Notes under the pieces: model-generated
Databases searched by the model: none
What the model was told of the DNA's origin: nothing
The model's input: only the letters and a program-made list of their open reading frames with translations
Shown here: positions 35,179-45,721 of the stretch, in pieces
Numbering within the stretch: position 1 is the first letter of the stretch
Layout: every line of letters begins with the position of its first letter
Made by a program: the position numbers and the translations under genes
From: Brevundimonas sp. NIBR10
GTDB lineage: Bacteria > Pseudomonadota > Alphaproteobacteria > Caulobacterales > Caulobacteraceae
Direction: 5' to 3'
DNA: 64,000 nucleotides
Assembly: GCF_027912515.1 (NCBI RefSeq)
Contig: NZ_CP115464.1
Coordinates: 1,612,001-1,676,000 of the forward strand

Positions 35179-36777
35179 TTAGTCGAGCCCGCCATTGACG
35201 GTCGGCGCCCCCGGTTCGCGACGCAGGACTGCCTTGAGCTCGGCGGGGGTCACGGCGTGGAACGCGATCAGGCAGGCGGCATAGACCATGCCGCCGACGC
35301 CGCAGACCACCAGCACCGCGATCTCCTTTGCCAGCAGCCATCTTGACAGGTCCTCGTAGAAGACGCTGGCGGCGAACAATACGCCGGCCATGGCCGCGCT
35401 GGCGGCCAGGACGCGGGCGATGCGCGACACGAACCGGGGCGAGGCGTGCCAGGCCTTCTCGCGGATCAATGTGCCGCCCAGAAGTGCGACATTGACCCAG
35501 GCCGAAACCGAGGTGGCGATGGCCAGGCCCAGGACGCCGTCGACGCCGATCCGGCTGAACCAGAAGAACAGCCCGGCCCCCAGGATCACGGTGATCACCA
35601 CCGAAGTGATGGCGAAGATCATCGGCCGGCGCGTATCCATCCGCGCGAAGAAGGGCGGGGTCAGCACCTTGGCCAGGACGAAGGCGGGCACGCCCCAGGC
35701 GAACTGGCGAAGGACGTCGGCGGTGCGAGCCGCGTCGGCCGAGGTGAAGGCATCGCGCGTCATGGTGGCGTCGATGACCACGAAGGGCATGACGAACAGG
35801 GCGACGGCGGCCGGCAGGGTGAAGGCCATGGCCAGGGTGATGCCGTCGTCCAGCGTCCTCTGACCACCCTCGTGATCGCCTGAGACGAAGGCCTTGGTCA
35901 GACGGGGTACGAGTGCGAGACCGATCGCCACGCCTACGAGACCGAGCGGCAGCTGGTACAGGCGGTCGGCGTTGTAGAGCACCGAACGCGCGCCCACGTC
36001 CGACCCGGTCAAAAACTGGCTGACGACGGCGTTGATCTGCAACGCACCTCCGGCCAAGACACCGGGAATGGCCAGCGTCAGGGTCTTTCGAACACCCGTG
36101 GTCAGGGTCGGCCAGGAGATTCTCAGTCGGATGCCGAGACGACGAACGCCCCACCACAGCAGCCCCGCCTGAATGACGCCCGACACCGTCACGGCCGCCG
36201 AGACCGCCAGCAAGATGTCGGGCTGGCTCATCGGAATGAAGGCAGGGGCGAACAGGGCGACAAGGGTGCAAAGATTGAGGAAAACGGGAACGGCGGCCGA
36301 CAAGGCGAACTGTCCGCCCGTGTTCAGGACGCCCGACAACAGCGAGGCGATGGTCATGAAGACCAGATAGGGCATGGTCAGCTGGGCGGCCGTGACGGCA
36401 GCCACCATCACGCCGGGATTGTCGCGATACGCCGAAAGCAGCCAGGGCATGATCCAAGGCATCGCGACCTGGGCGACGATGCAGAAGGCCGCGACGACGG
36501 CCAACAGGAAGGACAGTGCTTCGGACGCGGTGACGGCCGCCGCCTCCTCGCCCTCGGCGGCGCGGACCCCGCCGTAGATGGGCACGAAGGCCTGGGCGAA
36601 GGCGCCCTCGGCGAACAGGCGGCGGAACATGTTGGGCAGCATGAGGGCCGTGGTGAAGGCGTCCATCATCGGCCCTTGGCCGAACCGCGCGGACAGCACG
36701 AGATCCCGCGCGAACCCCAGGATGCGGCTGCCGAGCGTCAGGGTCGACTGGACGATGGTGTTGCGGGCGAGGGACAT
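35179..36777 (-). CDS. murJ: lipid II flippase MurJ
   Basis: MurJ (MviN) moves lipid II across the inner membrane. The 532-residue MOP-superfamily protein has about 14 transmembrane helices and the family N-terminus RLFAEGAFAQAFVPIY, with the Arg residues of the central cavity (such as RRLF and RDLVLSARFG). It closes the precursor pathway that starts with the mur genes at 12-20 kb. It follows glnD by 9 bp on the same strand. Confidence 0.96.
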   Translation of the reverse strand: MSLARNTIVQSTLTLGSRILGFARDLVLSARFGQGPMMDAFTTALMLPNMFRRLFAEGAFAQAFVPIYGGVRAAEGEEAAAVTASEALSFLLAVVAAFCIVAQVAMPWIMPWLLSAYRDNPGVMVAAVTAAQLTMPYLVFMTIASLLSGVLNTGGQFALSAAVPVFLNLCTLVALFAPAFIPMSQPDILLAVSAAVTVSGVIQAGLLWWGVRRLGIRLRISWPTLTTGVRKTLTLAIPGVLAGGALQINAVVSQFLTGSDVGARSVLYNADRLYQLPLGLVGVAIGLALVPRLTKAFVSGDHEGGQRTLDDGITLAMAFTLPAAVALFVMPFVVIDATMTRDAFTSADAARTADVLRQFAWGVPAFVLAKVLTPPFFARMDTRRPMIFAITSVVITVILGAGLFFWFSRIGVDGVLGLAIATSVSAWVNVALLGGTLIREKAWHASPRFVSRIARVLAASAAMAGVLFAASVFYEDLSRWLLAKEIAVLVVCGVGGMVYAACLIAFHAVTPAELKAVLRREPGAPTVNGGLD

Positions 36778-36786
36778 CGGCGGCCT

Positions 36787-39495
36787 CTAGCGCGCTTCCG
36801 GCACCGGTGAAACGGCCTTGCGGCGGATCGGGCGGTTCAGGTCGGAGACATCGCGGGCGCTGGCCCGGGCGGCGGTGATGCGGCGGCCGGCCGGGGCGGC
36901 GGGGGTGCGTTCCAGCACCGCTTCCAGCGCCGTCTGGATCTCGGTCAGGATCTGTTCCGCGAAGACCTTCCGGCCCTTGCGATCTACGACATAGAAACTG
37001 TCCACCGCCCGCTCGCCATAGCCGGCGACGTGGGCCGAGCGGATCGACAGGCCGAGGTCCGTCAGGGTGCGCGACAGCTCGGCCAGCAGCCCCGGCCGGT
37101 CGGCGCCAGAGACCTCGATCACCGTCGCCGTATCCGACGCCGCCGTGTCAATCATCACCACGGGCCGCACGTCGAAAACGGCCCGGCGCGGGGTTGCGGC
37201 GGGCATGGGCGGGGGGGCGATCGGGGTCTCGCCCCGGGCCGCGGCTTCCAGCGCGGCGACCAGGGTGGTCAGGCGGCGCGGCTCGTTCTGGCCATAGGGG
37301 GCGTCGGCGCCGTCCTGGACCTGAAAGACGTCCAGCACCGTGCCGTCGGGCGTGGTGGCGACCCGCGCGCCGGTCACATCGGCTCCGGCGGCGGCCAGCG
37401 CGGCGGTCAGGTCGGCGAACAGGCCGGGGCGATCCCGGGCGGCCAGAGAAATCTGGGTCGTCGATTCGATCCGGCCCGGTCCCTGACGCGTCTCAACCGC
37501 CGCGCCCGTCTGCGCCGCCCGCGCGACCAGTTCGGCGTGGTCGGCCAGGGGGTCCAGCGCCTGGACGTCCTCGCCCCGGAACAGGGCCTCGGTGGCATTG
37601 TACAGGCTGGTGATCAACTGCCCCTTCCAGCTGTTCCAGACGCCCGGTCCCACCGCCCGGATGTCGGCGACGGTCAGGACCTGCAGCAGCCTCAGCCGCT
37701 CGGGATCGCCGACCAGTTCGGCGAAGGCGCGGATGGTGGCGGGGTCGGAGGTGTCGCGTTTCTGGGCATAGTCGGACAGGGCCAGGTGATTCCGAACCAG
37801 CCAGACCACCAGCTCGATGCGGCGGGGATCGACGCCCAGGCGCACACAGGCCCGGCGCGCGGCGATGGCGCCGTCCTCGAGCTGGCCCCGCTCGCCGCCC
37901 TTGCCGACGTCGTGCAGCAGCATGGCCAGCATCAGCACCTCCGGATCGGCGATCAGGTGGATGATGGCCGAGGCGTTGGGATGGTCGTGCTTCAGCTTGC
38001 CGCGCGCGATGTCGTTGATGATGCCGATGGCCTGGAGCGTGTGCTCGTCGACCGTATAGGCGTGGTACATGTTGAACTGGGTCTGGCCGACGATCCGCCC
38101 CCATTCGGGCAGGAACCGGCCCAGCAGACCCGTCTCGTTCATGATGGTCAGGACCCGATAGGGCCGCGCGCCGTGCGCCAGGATGTGCAGCAGCGCCGCC
38201 GTCGCCTCCGGATTGCGCCTGAGTTTCGGCGTCACCAGCCCCAGCGACCGGGTCACGGCCGAAAAGGCGTGGGGATGGACGTCCAGGTCGTGCTGATCGG
38301 CACAGACGAAGAGTTTCAGCAGCTTGACCGGATCTTCGGCAAAGACCTCAGGCCCCGTCACCGACAGTCGGCCGCCCTCTTCGATGAAACCCTCGACGCC
38401 CAGGTTTCGCTTCCGCCCCGGGATCAGCCGCGACAGGCTCATCGTCTTCTTCTGCTGGCGTGCCTCAAGCGTCGCGCTCATAGCGCGGGTCAGTGCGCCG
38501 ACGTCGCGCGCGACCAGAAAGTACCGGCGCATGAACCGTTCGACCGCCGGCTCGTCGCCGCGCCCGCGCCAGCCCATCCGCCGCGCCACCTCGGGCTGGA
38601 GGTCGAAGGTCAGCTTCTCCTCGGCGCGGCCGGCCGTCAGGTGCAGATGCGCCCGCACTCGCCACAGGAAATCGAACGCTTCTTCGAAGGTCCGTCGCTC
38701 CCGCGACGTCAGCAGGTCGTCCAGCACCGCCGCCCCCAGCACGGAATTGGGTGCCAGCGACCGCGCGATCCAGAACAGGGTGTTGAGGTCGCGCAAGCCT
38801 CCTTTGCCGTCCTTGATGTTGGGCTCGACACGGTATCGAACGGCTCCGACCTTTTCATGCCGGGCGGCGCGTTCCTCGAGCTTGGCGGCGATGAAGGGGC
38901 GGGGGTCGGCGTTGGTCACCATCCCCCGGAACCGCCACAGGAAATCCTCGGTCAGCAGCCGGTCCCCGGCCAGATACCGCGCTTCCAGCAGGGTGGTGCG
39001 CACCACCATGTCGGTGCGAGACAGGGCCAAGCATTCCTCGACCGCCCGCGCCGCCGATCCGACCTTGAGCCCCAGATCCCACAGCACATAGAGGACGAAG
39101 GCGGCCACCGTCTCGGTCCGGGCCGTCGTCTTCCACGGCCGCAGGAACAGCAGGTCCAGGTCCGAAAACGGCGCCAGAACGCCGCGTCCGTATCCACCCA
39201 CCGCGATCAGCGACAGCCGCTCGGCCTCGTTTGGAGCAGGGGAGGGGTAGAGGGTCTCGGTGGTGAATCGCCACAGGGCGATCAGGATCTCGTCCGCCGC
39301 CTGACAATACAGCCGGGCGACCTCGACCCCGCCCAGGCCGTTCGCCAGTTTCGACCCGATCCTGTGGCGGGCGGCGGCATGGTGCGCGCCCAGCAGGGTC
39401 GCGACCTCGGCCCGCACGTTCGGCCCCCCGACCAGGGCGTCAAGACGCCGGTCGAGGTCGGAGAGTTCGGCATTGGCGGGGGGACTGGCGGGCAT
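36787..39495 (-). CDS. glnD: [protein-PII] uridylyltransferase / uridylyl-removing enzyme
   Basis: GlnD senses glutamine and modifies PII proteins. About 902 residues from the ATG at 39495 (MPASPPANAELSDLD). Domain order: nucleotidyltransferase with GGYGRGVLAPFSDLDLLFL; PII-uridylyltransferase linker (IKDGKGGLRDLNTLFW); HD hydrolase with LLHDVGKG; and two C-terminal ACT domains (AARDRPGLFADLTAAL and GADRPGLLAELSRTL). A longer reading upstream adds 29 poorly conserved residues. Confidence 0.96.
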   Translation of the reverse strand: MPASPPANAELSDLDRRLDALVGGPNVRAEVATLLGAHHAAARHRIGSKLANGLGGVEVARLYCQAADEILIALWRFTTETLYPSPAPNEAERLSLIAVGGYGRGVLAPFSDLDLLFLRPWKTTARTETVAAFVLYVLWDLGLKVGSAARAVEECLALSRTDMVVRTTLLEARYLAGDRLLTEDFLWRFRGMVTNADPRPFIAAKLEERAARHEKVGAVRYRVEPNIKDGKGGLRDLNTLFWIARSLAPNSVLGAAVLDDLLTSRERRTFEEAFDFLWRVRAHLHLTAGRAEEKLTFDLQPEVARRMGWRGRGDEPAVERFMRRYFLVARDVGALTRAMSATLEARQQKKTMSLSRLIPGRKRNLGVEGFIEEGGRLSVTGPEVFAEDPVKLLKLFVCADQHDLDVHPHAFSAVTRSLGLVTPKLRRNPEATAALLHILAHGARPYRVLTIMNETGLLGRFLPEWGRIVGQTQFNMYHAYTVDEHTLQAIGIINDIARGKLKHDHPNASAIIHLIADPEVLMLAMLLHDVGKGGERGQLEDGAIAARRACVRLGVDPRRIELVVWLVRNHLALSDYAQKRDTSDPATIRAFAELVGDPERLRLLQVLTVADIRAVGPGVWNSWKGQLITSLYNATEALFRGEDVQALDPLADHAELVARAAQTGAAVETRQGPGRIESTTQISLAARDRPGLFADLTAALAAAGADVTGARVATTPDGTVLDVFQVQDGADAPYGQNEPRRLTTLVAALEAAARGETPIAPPPMPAATPRRAVFDVRPVVMIDTAASDTATVIEVSGADRPGLLAELSRTLTDLGLSIRSAHVAGYGERAVDSFYVVDRKGRKVFAEQILTEIQTALEAVLERTPAAPAGRRITAARASARDVSDLNRPIRRKAVSPVPEAR

Positions 39496-39631
39496 CGGCC
39501 CGCATACTATAGGCACAATCCTTGACCGTTTGGACGCCATCGACCGGGAATCTGTGGGTCTCATGCGACACCTCGTCGCCAAGCTTCGCCTGAGGGGCGT
39601 GTGGTCTGGAAACCCGTGATTTCCTGAGGCA

Positions 39632-40357
39632 GTGTCGCTTCAACAAGTCGGGGCTGACTTCTTGAAACGCTTTCTATTCGCCGCAGCGGTGCTTTGCGCT
39701 GCCCCGGGCCTCATGGCCCTGGGGGCGACGGATCGGCTCGTGACCGCCATGCCGGCCAGCACCGGCCCCGGCGGGGGTGCCGGCCAGCTGTCGCGCGAGG
39801 TCTTCGACGAGATGAACCTGATGCGGGCCGACCCGCAGGGCTATGTCGCTGTGCTGCAAGCCTATCGCGCCCAGTTCCGGGGCGACGTCGTCATTCGCCC
39901 GGGCCGGATCTCGATCCAGACCCGCGAAGGCGTCGCCGCCGTGGACGAAGCGATTCGCTTTCTCCAGGCCCAGTCGCCGATGCCCCCGCTCCAGCCCGAT
40001 ACGATCCTGGGCCTGGCCGCCGCCGACCATGCGCGTGACCAGGGACCGGCCGGCTACATCGGCCACCACTCCTCCGACGGCTGGGACTTCGCCACCCGCG
40101 TTGCCCGTCGCGGCGGCGAGCCCTATGGCGGCGAGAACATCTCCTACGGCTATGACACCGCGCGCGAGGTCATCATCCAGCTGCTGGTCGACGACAATGT
40201 CCGTGACCGGGGCCATCGCGTAAACCTGTTCCGCCCCGGCTATGTCCGCGCCGGCGTCGGCTGCGGCCCGCACACGGTGTTCAGCTATATGTGCGTGATC
40301 GACTACGGATACGCGCCGAGGAAGCCGGCGGGCGCGGCACGAGCGGCGATGCCGTAG
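39632..40357 (+). CDS. secreted CAP (SCP/PR1)-domain protein
   Basis: A 231-241-residue exported protein. Signal sequence KRFLFAAAVLCAAPGLMALG is followed by a CAP domain with the family His and Glu positions in AAADHARDQGPAGYIGHH, YGGENISYG and RDRGHRVNLFRPGYVRAGVGCG. Two Cys near the C-terminus may be paired. Bacterial CAP proteins are of unclear function. The GTG at 39632 and a TTG at 39662 (giving MKRFLF) are both possible starts. It diverges from glnD. Confidence 0.85.
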   Translation: MSLQQVGADFLKRFLFAAAVLCAAPGLMALGATDRLVTAMPASTGPGGGAGQLSREVFDEMNLMRADPQGYVAVLQAYRAQFRGDVVIRPGRISIQTREGVAAVDEAIRFLQAQSPMPPLQPDTILGLAAADHARDQGPAGYIGHHSSDGWDFATRVARRGGEPYGGENISYGYDTAREVIIQLLVDDNVRDRGHRVNLFRPGYVRAGVGCGPHTVFSYMCVIDYGYAPRKPAGAARAAMP

Positions 40358-40362
40358 ACCCG

Positions 40363-40402
40363 ACTCCTCCCCGTTCGTCGCCTGGCGAACGAGGACGAGG
40401 GG
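40363..40402. terminator. imperfect hairpin between convergent genes
   Basis: CGTTCG (40372-40377) pairs with CGAACG (40386-40391); further outward pairing is interrupted by mismatches. It lies between the CAP gene stop (40357) and the debranching-enzyme stop (40407) and may serve both strands. No T-run is present. Confidence 0.35.
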
Positions 40403-40406
40403 CGAC

Positions 40407-42554
40407 CTACCGCGCCGTCAGAATCCGAACATCCCCCGACTTTCCGCGCGGCATCAGCACGGTTCCCTCGCCGATACGTTCGAAGATTAGATCGACTTTC
40501 GAGCCCCCGACCCGCAGGTCGGTGACCGCCAGGCGGTCGACGCCGTTCGGCAGGGTGGGGTTGGTGACGGTGACGACGCCGTTCAGCGCATCGACGTCCA
40601 CGCCCAGCGCCGCCTGAAGCATCAGGAAGGCCGATCCCGCCGCCCAGGCCTGGGGCAGGCAGGCGACCGGATAGGCGATCGGGCCCTCGCCCGGTTCGCG
40701 GTCGAAGCCGCAAAACAGTTCGGGCAGGCGCATCTGGAAATGGCTGGCGGCGGTGTAGATCTCGCTGATGATCATGGCCACGGCGTCGCGCTCGCCGTAG
40801 CGGGCCATGCCGGCGACGGCCAGGGAGGTGTCGTGAGGCCAGACCGAGCCGTTGTGATAGCTCATCGGATTAAACCGGGCCTGACCCTTGGCCAGGGTGC
40901 GCAGACCCCAGCCCGATCGGAACTCGTTCGACAGCATCCGCCGCGTTACCCGCTTGGCCCGCTCCGCCGACGGCAAACCGCTGAACAACAGGTGGCCCGC
41001 GTTGGACCCGATCGACCGGACCTGTTCCCCGTCGCCGTCCAGGGCGATGGCGTAGAAGCCCTCGTCCTCCATCCAGAACCTGTCCTCGACCAGGAACCGG
41101 ACCTCGTGGGCATGGTCTTCCCAGGCCTGGGCGCGGGCGTCGCCGAGACGCGCACCGAGATCGGCCATCGCCAGCCAGGCGGCATAGGCATAGCCCTGGA
41201 CTTCCAGCAGGGCGATCGGACCCTTGGGGAAGCGGCCGTCGCGGTGGAAGATGGAGTCTTCGGAGTCTTTCCAGCCCTGGTTCGACAGGCCGGTCTCGGC
41301 GGCGCGGGCATAGTCGATCAGGCCGTCGCCGTTGCTGTCGCCATAGTCGCGCATCCACTCGGACGCCGCGACCAGATTGGGCCACAGGGTCCGGATCAGC
41401 TCCAGGTCTCCGGTACGCCGGGCGTAGGCACCCGCCAGGGCGATGAACAGGCAGGTGGTGTCTACCCCGCCGTAGTAGAGGCCGAACGGCACCTCGTGCA
41501 GGGCGCTCATCTCGCCACCCCGGGTCTCGTGCATGATCTTGCCGGGCTGGCTGTCACGGAAGGCGGAGACCTCGGTCGCCTGACGCCGGGCCAGATAGGT
41601 CAGGACGCCACGCGCCAGCGACGGATCGAGCCACAGCATCTGCCACGCGCTCAGGATCCCGTCGCGCCCGAACGGGGTCGAGAACCACGGCGTCCCCGCG
41701 TAAGGGTAGGGGCCGGTCGGCAGGTCGGTGGTCAGAAGGGCGATGTCGGCGCGGCTCTGGTCGAGCCAGGCGTTGAAAAGGGGGCTGCGAGGGCCGCGAA
41801 GGGAGGCGCCGCGCCGCCGCCTCTGACGCATCGACAGCTGGGCCTTAAGCGCATTCTGACGCCAGCGCAGCGCGTCTGGAGCCTCGCAGGCATTGCCGCC
41901 GCATTCGATGTAGAGGTCGATCCGCTTGCCCATGGGCAGGCTGAACATGAACTCGGCGCGACTGGCGGTCAGGCGGGCGGGGGGCTCGGAGAAGGACAGG
42001 CAACTGGTCCGCTCGACATCGTCCAGACCGGTATAGCGGAAGGTGACGCGGCGACCGTCATGCGTCGGCGTATGCTGGGTCCCGCGCTTCTCGCGCAAAG
42101 TGCCCCGCACCTGGAAGATGTCGGCGAAATCGGCCCCGAAATCGAAGGCTAGCGGCAGCAGAACGTCCTCGATGCCGTGGTTGACCACCCGCACCCGCTC
42201 GAACATCCGCCGGTCCCACAGGAACCGCCGCCGCTCGATATGCAGCACCCCCGCCGGCGCCGACCGTCCACCCATCGGGGGCAGGGGGCGGTTGGTCAGG
42301 TGGGCGGTGAAAAAGACGTTGTCGCGCGACACGCCGCTGCTCAGCCGCGACGGCCGCGCCAGCCCCGCTGACAGGGTCAGGCGCGACAGAATGCGGGTGT
42401 CCTGATCGAACAGGCCGTCGGCCCCGCCCTTCAGGTCGCCCCAGGTGTCGGCCACCAGAAAGGTATCGCCGTCCTTCAGCGCCTGGAGCGTATCCAGTCC
42501 GCCGCTGTCCGAGGTTTCGGCGGCCGTGGTCTGAACCGAATAGGTATCGTCCAT
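40407..42554 (-). CDS. amylo-alpha-1,6-glucosidase-like glycogen debranching enzyme
   Basis: A 715-residue cytoplasmic protein. The N-terminal ~230 residues match the bacterial debranching-enzyme N-terminal domain (DTFLVADTWGDLKGGADGLF, DTRILSRLTL). The rest is an (alpha/alpha)6 barrel with TPWFSTPFGRDGILSAW, SNQGWKDSEDSIFHRDGRF (general acid/base region) and WPHDTSLAVAGMARYG. It should act on alpha-1,6-linked glucosyl chains or a related glycoside. It lies downstream of a glycosyltransferase; similar pairs are often stress-induced in alphaproteobacteria. Confidence 0.87.
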   Translation of the reverse strand: MDDTYSVQTTAAETSDSGGLDTLQALKDGDTFLVADTWGDLKGGADGLFDQDTRILSRLTLSAGLARPSRLSSGVSRDNVFFTAHLTNRPLPPMGGRSAPAGVLHIERRRFLWDRRMFERVRVVNHGIEDVLLPLAFDFGADFADIFQVRGTLREKRGTQHTPTHDGRRVTFRYTGLDDVERTSCLSFSEPPARLTASRAEFMFSLPMGKRIDLYIECGGNACEAPDALRWRQNALKAQLSMRQRRRRGASLRGPRSPLFNAWLDQSRADIALLTTDLPTGPYPYAGTPWFSTPFGRDGILSAWQMLWLDPSLARGVLTYLARRQATEVSAFRDSQPGKIMHETRGGEMSALHEVPFGLYYGGVDTTCLFIALAGAYARRTGDLELIRTLWPNLVAASEWMRDYGDSNGDGLIDYARAAETGLSNQGWKDSEDSIFHRDGRFPKGPIALLEVQGYAYAAWLAMADLGARLGDARAQAWEDHAHEVRFLVEDRFWMEDEGFYAIALDGDGEQVRSIGSNAGHLLFSGLPSAERAKRVTRRMLSNEFRSGWGLRTLAKGQARFNPMSYHNGSVWPHDTSLAVAGMARYGERDAVAMIISEIYTAASHFQMRLPELFCGFDREPGEGPIAYPVACLPQAWAAGSAFLMLQAALGVDVDALNGVVTVTNPTLPNGVDRLAVTDLRVGGSKVDLIFERIGEGTVLMPRGKSGDVRILTAR

Positions 42555-42647
42555 GAGGTCTCTATGCGCGGCTTGGGGACGTTCGAACGTGTCACCCGAA
42601 TGCGGCGCTTGCGGGCCGCTCAGGTGACGAATGCCCCAGACTGCGAA

Positions 42648-42664
42648 CGGTTCAGCTTGAACCG
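42648..42664 (-). terminator. small hairpin downstream of the glycosyltransferase gene
   Basis: CGGTTCA and TGAACCG form a perfect 7-bp stem with a GCT loop, 14 bp beyond the glycosyltransferase stop on the minus strand. The following bases are TTCGC, so any termination would be weak and the debranching-enzyme gene may still be read through. Confidence 0.4.
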
Positions 42665-42677
42665 CTGACGTCGTGTT

Positions 42678-43784
42678 TCAGGCGACGTTGCCGAAACTGC
42701 GTGGCTCATGCAGCGGCGTCACGACGTCATTGACCGGCGACTTGATGACCGGCTGGACCGCCAGCAGGTCATGGTAGACATCGACGTAACGCCTCGCCAT
42801 CGCCTGGGCCGAGAACCGCAGCTCGAACCGGGCGCGGATGGCTTCGCGATCCAGAAGACCGACCCGGTCCGTCGCCGCGATCGCCTGTTCCATCGTGTCG
42901 ACGAGGAAGCCGGTCGCGCCGTCCTCGATGACCTCGGTCGTCGAACCACATTTGAACGCAACGACCGGCGTGCCGCAGGCCATGGCCTCGATCATCACCA
43001 GACCGAAGGGCTCGGGCCAGTCGATGGGGAACAGCAAGGCCTCGGCACCGCCCAGGAAGTCGGACTTCTGATGATCGCCGATCTCGCCGATGAACTCGAT
43101 CAGGGGGCTGGATTCGATCAGGGGTTTGATCTTCGTCTCATAATAGACCTTGTCCGCCGCATCGACCTTGGCCGCCATCTTCAGTCGCTTGCCGAGCTTG
43201 AGCGCGATCTCGATGGCCCGATCCGGCCGTTTCTCCGGCGAGATACGACCCAGGAAGGCCAGATAGCCCTTCGACGTCGCATGGAATTTGTACTGTTCGG
43301 CCGGCATCCCGTGATGCACGGTCGCGCGCCAGTTGGCGAAGGCCAGGGGCCGGCGCTGGTCGTCCGAGATGGACACCAGTCCGTATTCGCCGAACCGCTC
43401 ATAGACCTCGGGCAGGTCCTTCATGTCGAGCCGCCCGTGCAGGGTGGTCAGGGTCTTGCCGGCGTACTTCCGGAACATCGGAAACTGGATCATGTCGGTG
43501 TGGAAATGGACGACGTCGAAATCGTCGATCCGGTCCATGACCTCCGAGAGCATGGTCATGTGAGCCGCCAGGTCGGACTTCAGCGGCGAGGGATCCAGCC
43601 GGATCGCCTGATCGCGCACGGGGATCAGCTTCGCCTTGGTGCGCGCATCGGCGCTGGCGAACAAAGTGACCTCATGGCCCAGATCGACCAGGGCGTCCGT
43701 CAGATGGGCGACCACCCGTTCGGTCCCCCCGTAAAGCTTCGGAGGAACGGCCTCGTAAAGCGGAGTGACCTGGGCGATCTTCAT
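42678..43784 (-). CDS. family 4 glycosyltransferase
   Basis: A 368-residue GT-B glycosyltransferase. N-terminal domain YGGTERVVAHLTDALVDLGHEV, and nucleotide-sugar-binding domain with EPFGLVMIEAMACGTPVVA (E-x7-E motif) and GCxxEVI-like STTEVIEDGATGFLV. The ATG at 43784 (MKIAQVTPLYEAVPP) has GGGA upstream. Donor and acceptor are unknown; the link with a debranching-like enzyme suggests a glucan or glucosyl osmolyte. A general-stress-type promoter lies 40-65 bp upstream. Confidence 0.88.
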   Translation of the reverse strand: MKIAQVTPLYEAVPPKLYGGTERVVAHLTDALVDLGHEVTLFASADARTKAKLIPVRDQAIRLDPSPLKSDLAAHMTMLSEVMDRIDDFDVVHFHTDMIQFPMFRKYAGKTLTTLHGRLDMKDLPEVYERFGEYGLVSISDDQRRPLAFANWRATVHHGMPAEQYKFHATSKGYLAFLGRISPEKRPDRAIEIALKLGKRLKMAAKVDAADKVYYETKIKPLIESSPLIEFIGEIGDHQKSDFLGGAEALLFPIDWPEPFGLVMIEAMACGTPVVAFKCGSTTEVIEDGATGFLVDTMEQAIAATDRVGLLDREAIRARFELRFSAQAMARRYVDVYHDLLAVQPVIKSPVNDVVTPLHEPRSFGNVA

Positions 43785-43824
43785 GGCGGATGTTCCCGAC
43801 CCGCTTAGCCGGGCCGTAGGGATC

Positions 43825-43849
43825 AACAGAAAAGTGCGGACAAGGTTCC
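43825..43849 (-). promoter_or_regulatory. EcfG/SigT-type general stress promoter
   Basis: On the minus strand GGAAC (43845-43849) is followed by 16 bases and TGTT (43825-43828). The alphaproteobacterial general stress sigma factor EcfG (SigT in Caulobacter) recognises GGAAC-N16-17-CGTT, so eight of nine bases fit. The predicted start at about 43818 gives a 34-base leader before the glycosyltransferase ATG. Confidence 0.55.
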
Positions 43850-43928
43850 CCCCGCGAGAGCCAAAATCCGCAACGATATCGGTCGGTTACAGAAGGCGAA
43901 TTGCGCGGTTGCAGACATTTCTACCTTG

Positions 43929-44186
43929 TCATTTCACGTCGTGCAGCACGCACCAGCCATTCGCTCTGATTGGGCCGGCAACGACGATGCACTTTCCTGG
44001 TGCGTCCGCTTCCTTGCCCGGTCTGAAGAGCCGGCAGCCCGCACACGCTCGACCCTCCCTCGGAACAGGTTGATAGGCCACTGTAAGCTTTGGCTGAAAT
44101 CCTTCGCTCTGGGCCACTGCCTGCGAGGATATCCCGAATGCTGTTGCACCGGCACCGGTGAACAATTTCCGTCTGCTGATCGTCAT
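43929..44186 (-). CDS. high-potential iron-sulfur protein (HiPIP)
   Basis: An 85-residue precursor with a twin-arginine signal (SRRKLF then a hydrophobic segment ending AVAQ), consistent with export of a folded [4Fe-4S] protein. The mature part carries the four HiPIP cysteines at 48, 51, 66 and 79 (CAGC, GKC, NGWC) in the usual spacing, and the GPIRANGWC tail. HiPIPs are periplasmic one-electron carriers. GGGAGG lies five bases before the ATG at 44186. No obvious electron partner is adjacent. Confidence 0.9.
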   Translation of the reverse strand: MTISRRKLFTGAGATAFGISSQAVAQSEGFQPKLTVAYQPVPREGRACAGCRLFRPGKEADAPGKCIVVAGPIRANGWCVLHDVK

Positions 44187-44243
44187 CCATGCCTCCCGAT
44201 TCAAGCTTGACCGTGGAGGAACGTCGTATCGTTCGCCGCAGAT

Positions 44244-44248
44244 GACTC
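44244..44248. promoter_or_regulatory. GANTC site upstream of the HiPIP gene
   Basis: GACTC/GAGTC, the CcrM target, lies 58 bp upstream of the HiPIP ATG. It immediately follows a TTGACGC -35-like element on the minus strand (44249-44255). Methylation state could influence this promoter, but one 5-bp site is weak evidence. Confidence 0.3.
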
Positions 44249-44264
44249 TGCGTCAATATGTCGG

Positions 44265-45721
<1,457 letters not shown>

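Noticed and set aside
37030..39525. 831-residue plus-strand frame opposite glnD
   Set aside because: It mirrors glnD, which has all its domains; the composition of the frame is typical of antisense translation.
43929..44155. Alternative 73-residue frame overlapping the HiPIP gene
   Set aside because: It lacks the HiPIP cysteine pattern and signal; the overlapping frame with Tat motif, four cysteines and Shine-Dalgarno is clearly the real gene.
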